Positions 6,007 to 7,766 of a DNA stretch of 7,766 bases are shown here, in pieces; within the stretch, counting starts at the first letter, position 1; each line of letters begins with the position of its first letter. The stretch is from the NCBI GenBank assembly GCA_003517675.1, contig DPAC01000042.1:371-8136 (forward strand), given 5' to 3'. The notes below the pieces were generated by a model. That model was not told the origin of the DNA. It searched no databases and was given only the letters and a program-made list of their open reading frames with translations. This DNA comes from Porphyromonadaceae bacterium. Lineage in GTDB: Bacteria > Bacteroidota > Bacteroidia > Bacteroidales > Dysgonomonadaceae. Both the position numbers and the translations under genes were made by a program.

Positions 6007-7191
6007 ATGAGCAAAAAATTGAACGTCTTTCTGCTGGACGGCCTGTGCATGGGCCCCTGGTATGATTTTTACCTTTACAAAGCCCTACAAGAGTATGTCA
6101 ATGTGGTTCTGGGGTGCATCACTTTCCATCTTGAAAGAGATTTTTTCAAGAAAAACAATGTAAAAAACTACCCAGGTCCTCTGGATTTTGTAGCTCGCTT
6201 GGGGATCCGCAGCAAGTTACCTCGACAGCTTTTAAAAACCCTGGAGTACTATTTGAACCTGGCGTTTCTGGCTGTTCGCTTTTGTTTGCGACCTATTGAT
6301 ATCATGCACATCCAGTGGTTGCCCCTTGTTACCATTTTACCTTTTGAGCTTTGGTTCATTGGTACACTCAGAAGGAGGGGAATTAAGGTTGTCTATACGG
6401 TGCACAATGTTCTCCCCCATGATACGGGTCTGAAGCACCGCAGGGTTTTTGAGCGCGTCTACCGGAGTGTCGATGCGCTGATATGCCACACAGAGCAAGC
6501 AAAAAAGGAATTGGTAAGTGGGTTTGGTATTCCAGAGCAGAAAATCTGGGTGATCCCGCATGGTCCTCTTTTCCATGACTACCCCCGGATGGGGAGGAAA
6601 GAGGCCAAAACCCGCTTGAATCTAGAAGAAAATATTGTTGTTCTGCATTTTGGGAGTATCAGACCTTACAAGGGTACGGAGTTCCTGCTTCAAGCTTGGG
6701 AGTGGGTTGCGAAGGCTCATCCGAAAGCCATTCTGCTTCTAGCTGGAAATGGTGAACCGTCATATCTTGAAGAGATTCAACGTTTGATTGCAAGTCTGGA
6801 CATTCAAAAGCAGGTGAGGTGTGATTTTAGGTATATACCGGATGAAGAATTGCCTGTATATTACCAGGCCGCGGATATTGTTGTTTACCCTTATAAGGAT
6901 ATTACCCAGAGCGGTGCCCTTCTTACGGGGATGGCGTTTGGAAAGGCAATTGTTGCCACAGCGGTTGGAGGATTTAAAGAGACTATCATTTCTGGAAAAA
7001 CAGGTCTACTTATTTCCTATGGAGATGTTAGAGGGCTGGCCAATGCACTTAATGAGTTGATAGATAACCCAGTAAAGCGAAAACAATTAGGAAGAGACGT
7101 AAGCTTTTACCTAAAGCAAAATAATTCATGGGGGGCAATCGCTAAGAAAACTTTCGATTGTTATGAATGTATTTTACGAGAGAAAACTTGA
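6007..7191 (+). CDS. GT4-family glycosyltransferase (GT-B fold)
   Basis: This is a retaining glycosyltransferase of family 4 (Glycos_transf_1). It probably transfers a sugar from a nucleotide-sugar donor to the lipid-linked oligosaccharide at the inner face of the membrane. Residues are numbered from ATG 6007. The N-terminal acceptor domain contains IMHIQWLPLV and VVYTVHNVLPHD, the latter a typical segment of this family, and DALICHTEQAKKEL. The C-terminal donor domain begins around HFGSIRPYKG (G216-G223, with R219 and K222 expected to contact the donor phosphates), then LLLAGNGE and YYQAADIVVYPYKD. The usual acidic E-x7-E region is replaced by TQSGALLTGMAFGKAIVAT (T300-Q301), a variant I associate with one GT4 subgroup. 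GGFKETI and GKTGLLI follow. Length (394 residues) is normal. It starts about 15 bases after the preceding gene, so the two are probably one operon. The donor and linkage cannot be read from the sequence. Confidence 0.9.
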   Translation: MSKKLNVFLLDGLCMGPWYDFYLYKALQEYVNVVLGCITFHLERDFFKKNNVKNYPGPLDFVARLGIRSKLPRQLLKTLEYYLNLAFLAVRFCLRPIDIMHIQWLPLVTILPFELWFIGTLRRRGIKVVYTVHNVLPHDTGLKHRRVFERVYRSVDALICHTEQAKKELVSGFGIPEQKIWVIPHGPLFHDYPRMGRKEAKTRLNLEENIVVLHFGSIRPYKGTEFLLQAWEWVAKAHPKAILLLAGNGEPSYLEEIQRLIASLDIQKQVRCDFRYIPDEELPVYYQAADIVVYPYKDITQSGALLTGMAFGKAIVATAVGGFKETIISGKTGLLISYGDVRGLANALNELIDNPVKRKQLGRDVSFYLKQNNSWGAIAKKTFDCYECILREKT

Positions 7192-7223
7192 CGACAATGG
7201 GAACTTTTTAGATTTAGTCTTGA

Positions 7224-7242
7224 TAAGAGAGGTGCTCTCTTA
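7224..7242 (+). terminator. Perfect 8-bp hairpin after the GT4 gene
   Basis: TAAGAGAG (7224-7231) and CTCTCTTA (7235-7242) form a perfect 8-base-pair stem with loop GTG, 33 bases after the GT4 stop. It is placed where the end of the polysaccharide operon would be expected. However, the sequence after it (GTTGAGAGATT) has no T-tract, so a classical intrinsic terminator is not proven. It could instead be an RNA processing or other regulatory structure. Confidence 0.35.
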
Positions 7243-7463
7243 GTTGAGAGATTCGCCTGCGAGGGACGAGGGGCACCCGAGGGGCTTCTAATACCTGTGG
7301 CTCTTTATGAGGAAGATAAATGCCAGATGACATTTCCAATAGATAACCCATCCATGTGGCCTGGGTGGCAGGGTCGCTATGGAAGTGGGCGGGAGCGAGG
7401 AAGACATGAAAGGTTTTGCGTCAGATCCAAAGTTATATGAAAGATATTGGAAAAATAATGTGT

Positions 7464-7468
7464 GAGGG
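7464..7468 (+). promoter_or_regulatory. SD that selects TTG 7477 of the OLD-like gene
   Basis: GAGGG at 7464-7468 lies 8 bases before TTG 7477. The in-frame GTG at 7462 is closer to the previous in-frame stop (TAA 7456-7458) but overlaps the SD, so TTG 7477 is the better start. The resulting protein, MKLKHVVIENFRSI, begins like other members of the family. Confidence 0.55.
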
Positions 7469-7476
7469 ATATCTCC

Positions 7477-7766
7477 TTGAAACTTAAACATGTAGTTATT
7501 GAGAACTTTAGGTCAATTAAACACATGGAATTTGATTTTCCTGATAGCAACTTATTAGTACTTGTGGGGGCAAATAACGCGGGTAAGTCGAACATTATTC
7601 GGGCTGTGAACAATATTCTAGGGCCAGATTGGTGGAGTCCTGATCGGCTAGAGATGTACGATTACTATGCCCGGGATCGACAAAACAGAATTTTTATATC
7701 TTTAACGTTTGATACCGGTGATATTGTGAGGTTTGAATGGGATGAGAGAAAATGCGCGTACCAGGC
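7477..7766 (+). CDS. OLD-family-like AAA ATPase/ATP-dependent nuclease, N-terminal part only
   Basis: The first 96 residues of a gene that runs off the window. They form the start of an ABC/SMC-like ATPase: a beta-strand opening VVIENFRSIKHMEFDF, then LLVLVGANNAGKSNIIRAVN with the Walker A motif G31-A-N-N-A-G-K37-S38. A family-like IENFRS strand and the segment LGPDWWSPDRLEMYDYY follow, then ISLTFDTGDIVRFEWDE. Such proteins (OLD/RecF-like, AAA_15 or AAA_21) usually carry a C-terminal TOPRIM nuclease domain and act on DNA. Many are phage-defence or DNA-repair factors. The TOPRIM part, a partner helicase or any other defence gene would lie beyond the window, so a specific system cannot be named. 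It is probably not part of the polysaccharide pathway, being separated by a gene-poor stretch with a hairpin. Confidence 0.82.
   Translation, partial: MKLKHVVIENFRSIKHMEFDFPDSNLLVLVGANNAGKSNIIRAVNNILGPDWWSPDRLEMYDYYARDRQNRIFISLTFDTGDIVRFEWDERKCAYQ

Larger units (their letters stand above)
7192..7476. other. Gene-poor stretch between the GT4 and OLD-like genes
   Basis: No convincing gene is seen. The frame of the GT4 gene stays open for 82 codons after its TGA, up to TGA 7438-7440. It has no usable start and reads ELFRFSLDKRGALLVERF and later GLLIPVALYEEDKCQ. A 28-codon frame (ATG 7379 to TGA 7463-7465) starts MEVGGSEEDMKGF, with only a weak AGGG upstream, and overlaps the SD of the next gene. 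Three copies of CGAGGG at 7260, 7267 and 7278 and a perfect hairpin at 7224-7242 also lie here. The polysaccharide operon probably ends in this stretch. Confidence 0.4.

Noticed and set aside
7288..7613. Two minus-strand open frames of 67 and 78 codons near the right end.
   Set aside because: They lie opposite the clear Walker A ATPase start and the upstream spacer, lack recognisable motifs, and look like antisense shadows.
7477..7766. Calling the ATPase fragment GajA of the Gabija system.
   Set aside because: Only the first 96 residues are present. Walker A and the IENFRS strand are shared by many OLD/RecF-like families, and no GajB partner is visible.
1..7766. CRISPR array, tRNA or rRNA genes, insertion sequence ends, and attachment sites.
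   Set aside because: No regularly spaced repeats, no cloverleaf or rRNA-like sequence, no transposase and no terminal inverted repeats were recognised on reading both strands.

Overview
The window reads as part of a cell-surface polysaccharide (O-antigen or exopolysaccharide type) biosynthesis cluster. All recognisable genes lie on the + strand. The host is probably a Gram-positive-like anaerobe of the Clostridia (Firmicutes). The grounds are strong purine-rich Shine-Dalgarno (SD) sites, frequent GTG and TTG starts, and a fairly GC-rich background of about 55-60% at the left end. This taxonomic guess is weak, because the sequence holds no RNA gene or marker protein.

Layout. Positions 40-1041 encode dTDP-glucose 4,6-dehydratase (RmlB/RfbB), which feeds dTDP-6-deoxysugar (usually dTDP-L-rhamnose) synthesis. 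Positions 1042-1469 hold no intact gene but do hold a decayed hydrophobic reading frame (about 1163-1464). Positions 1479-2461 are a SAM-dependent methyltransferase with an N-terminal zinc-binding knuckle. It is broken by a frameshift near 2291-2300, so the intact reading frame stops at 2300 and its conserved tail continues out of frame to 2461. A rhamnosyltransferase-like GT2 enzyme follows at 2473-3354, then a multi-spanning Wzy/WaaL-type membrane protein at 3536-4978, a second GT2 enzyme at 5023-5991 and a GT4 glycosyltransferase at 6007-7191. After a gene-poor stretch with a perfect hairpin (7192-7476), an OLD-family-like AAA ATPase/nuclease begins at 7477 and runs off the end.

How they fit together (inference). 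RmlB supplies the activated 6-deoxyhexose precursor. The two GT2 enzymes and the GT4 enzyme assemble the repeat unit on a lipid carrier, and the methyltransferase could have decorated a sugar. The Wzy-like protein polymerises or ligates the chains. The rmlA, rmlC and rmlD genes, a flippase and the initiating transferase are not in the window.

The main story is mosaic evolution. The serotype-determining core (about 2300-5450) is clearly AT-rich between more GC-rich flanks. The right edge falls inside the second GT2 gene: hand counts give 33% GC for 5041-5400 and 55% for 5461-5760. The left side carries a decayed membrane-protein frame and a frameshifted methyltransferase. I found no obviously new biological system. 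The most useful observations are the chimeric glycosyltransferase, the methyltransferase frameshift with its hidden tail, the decayed membrane gene, and two translation-start hairpins (before rfbB and before the polymerase).
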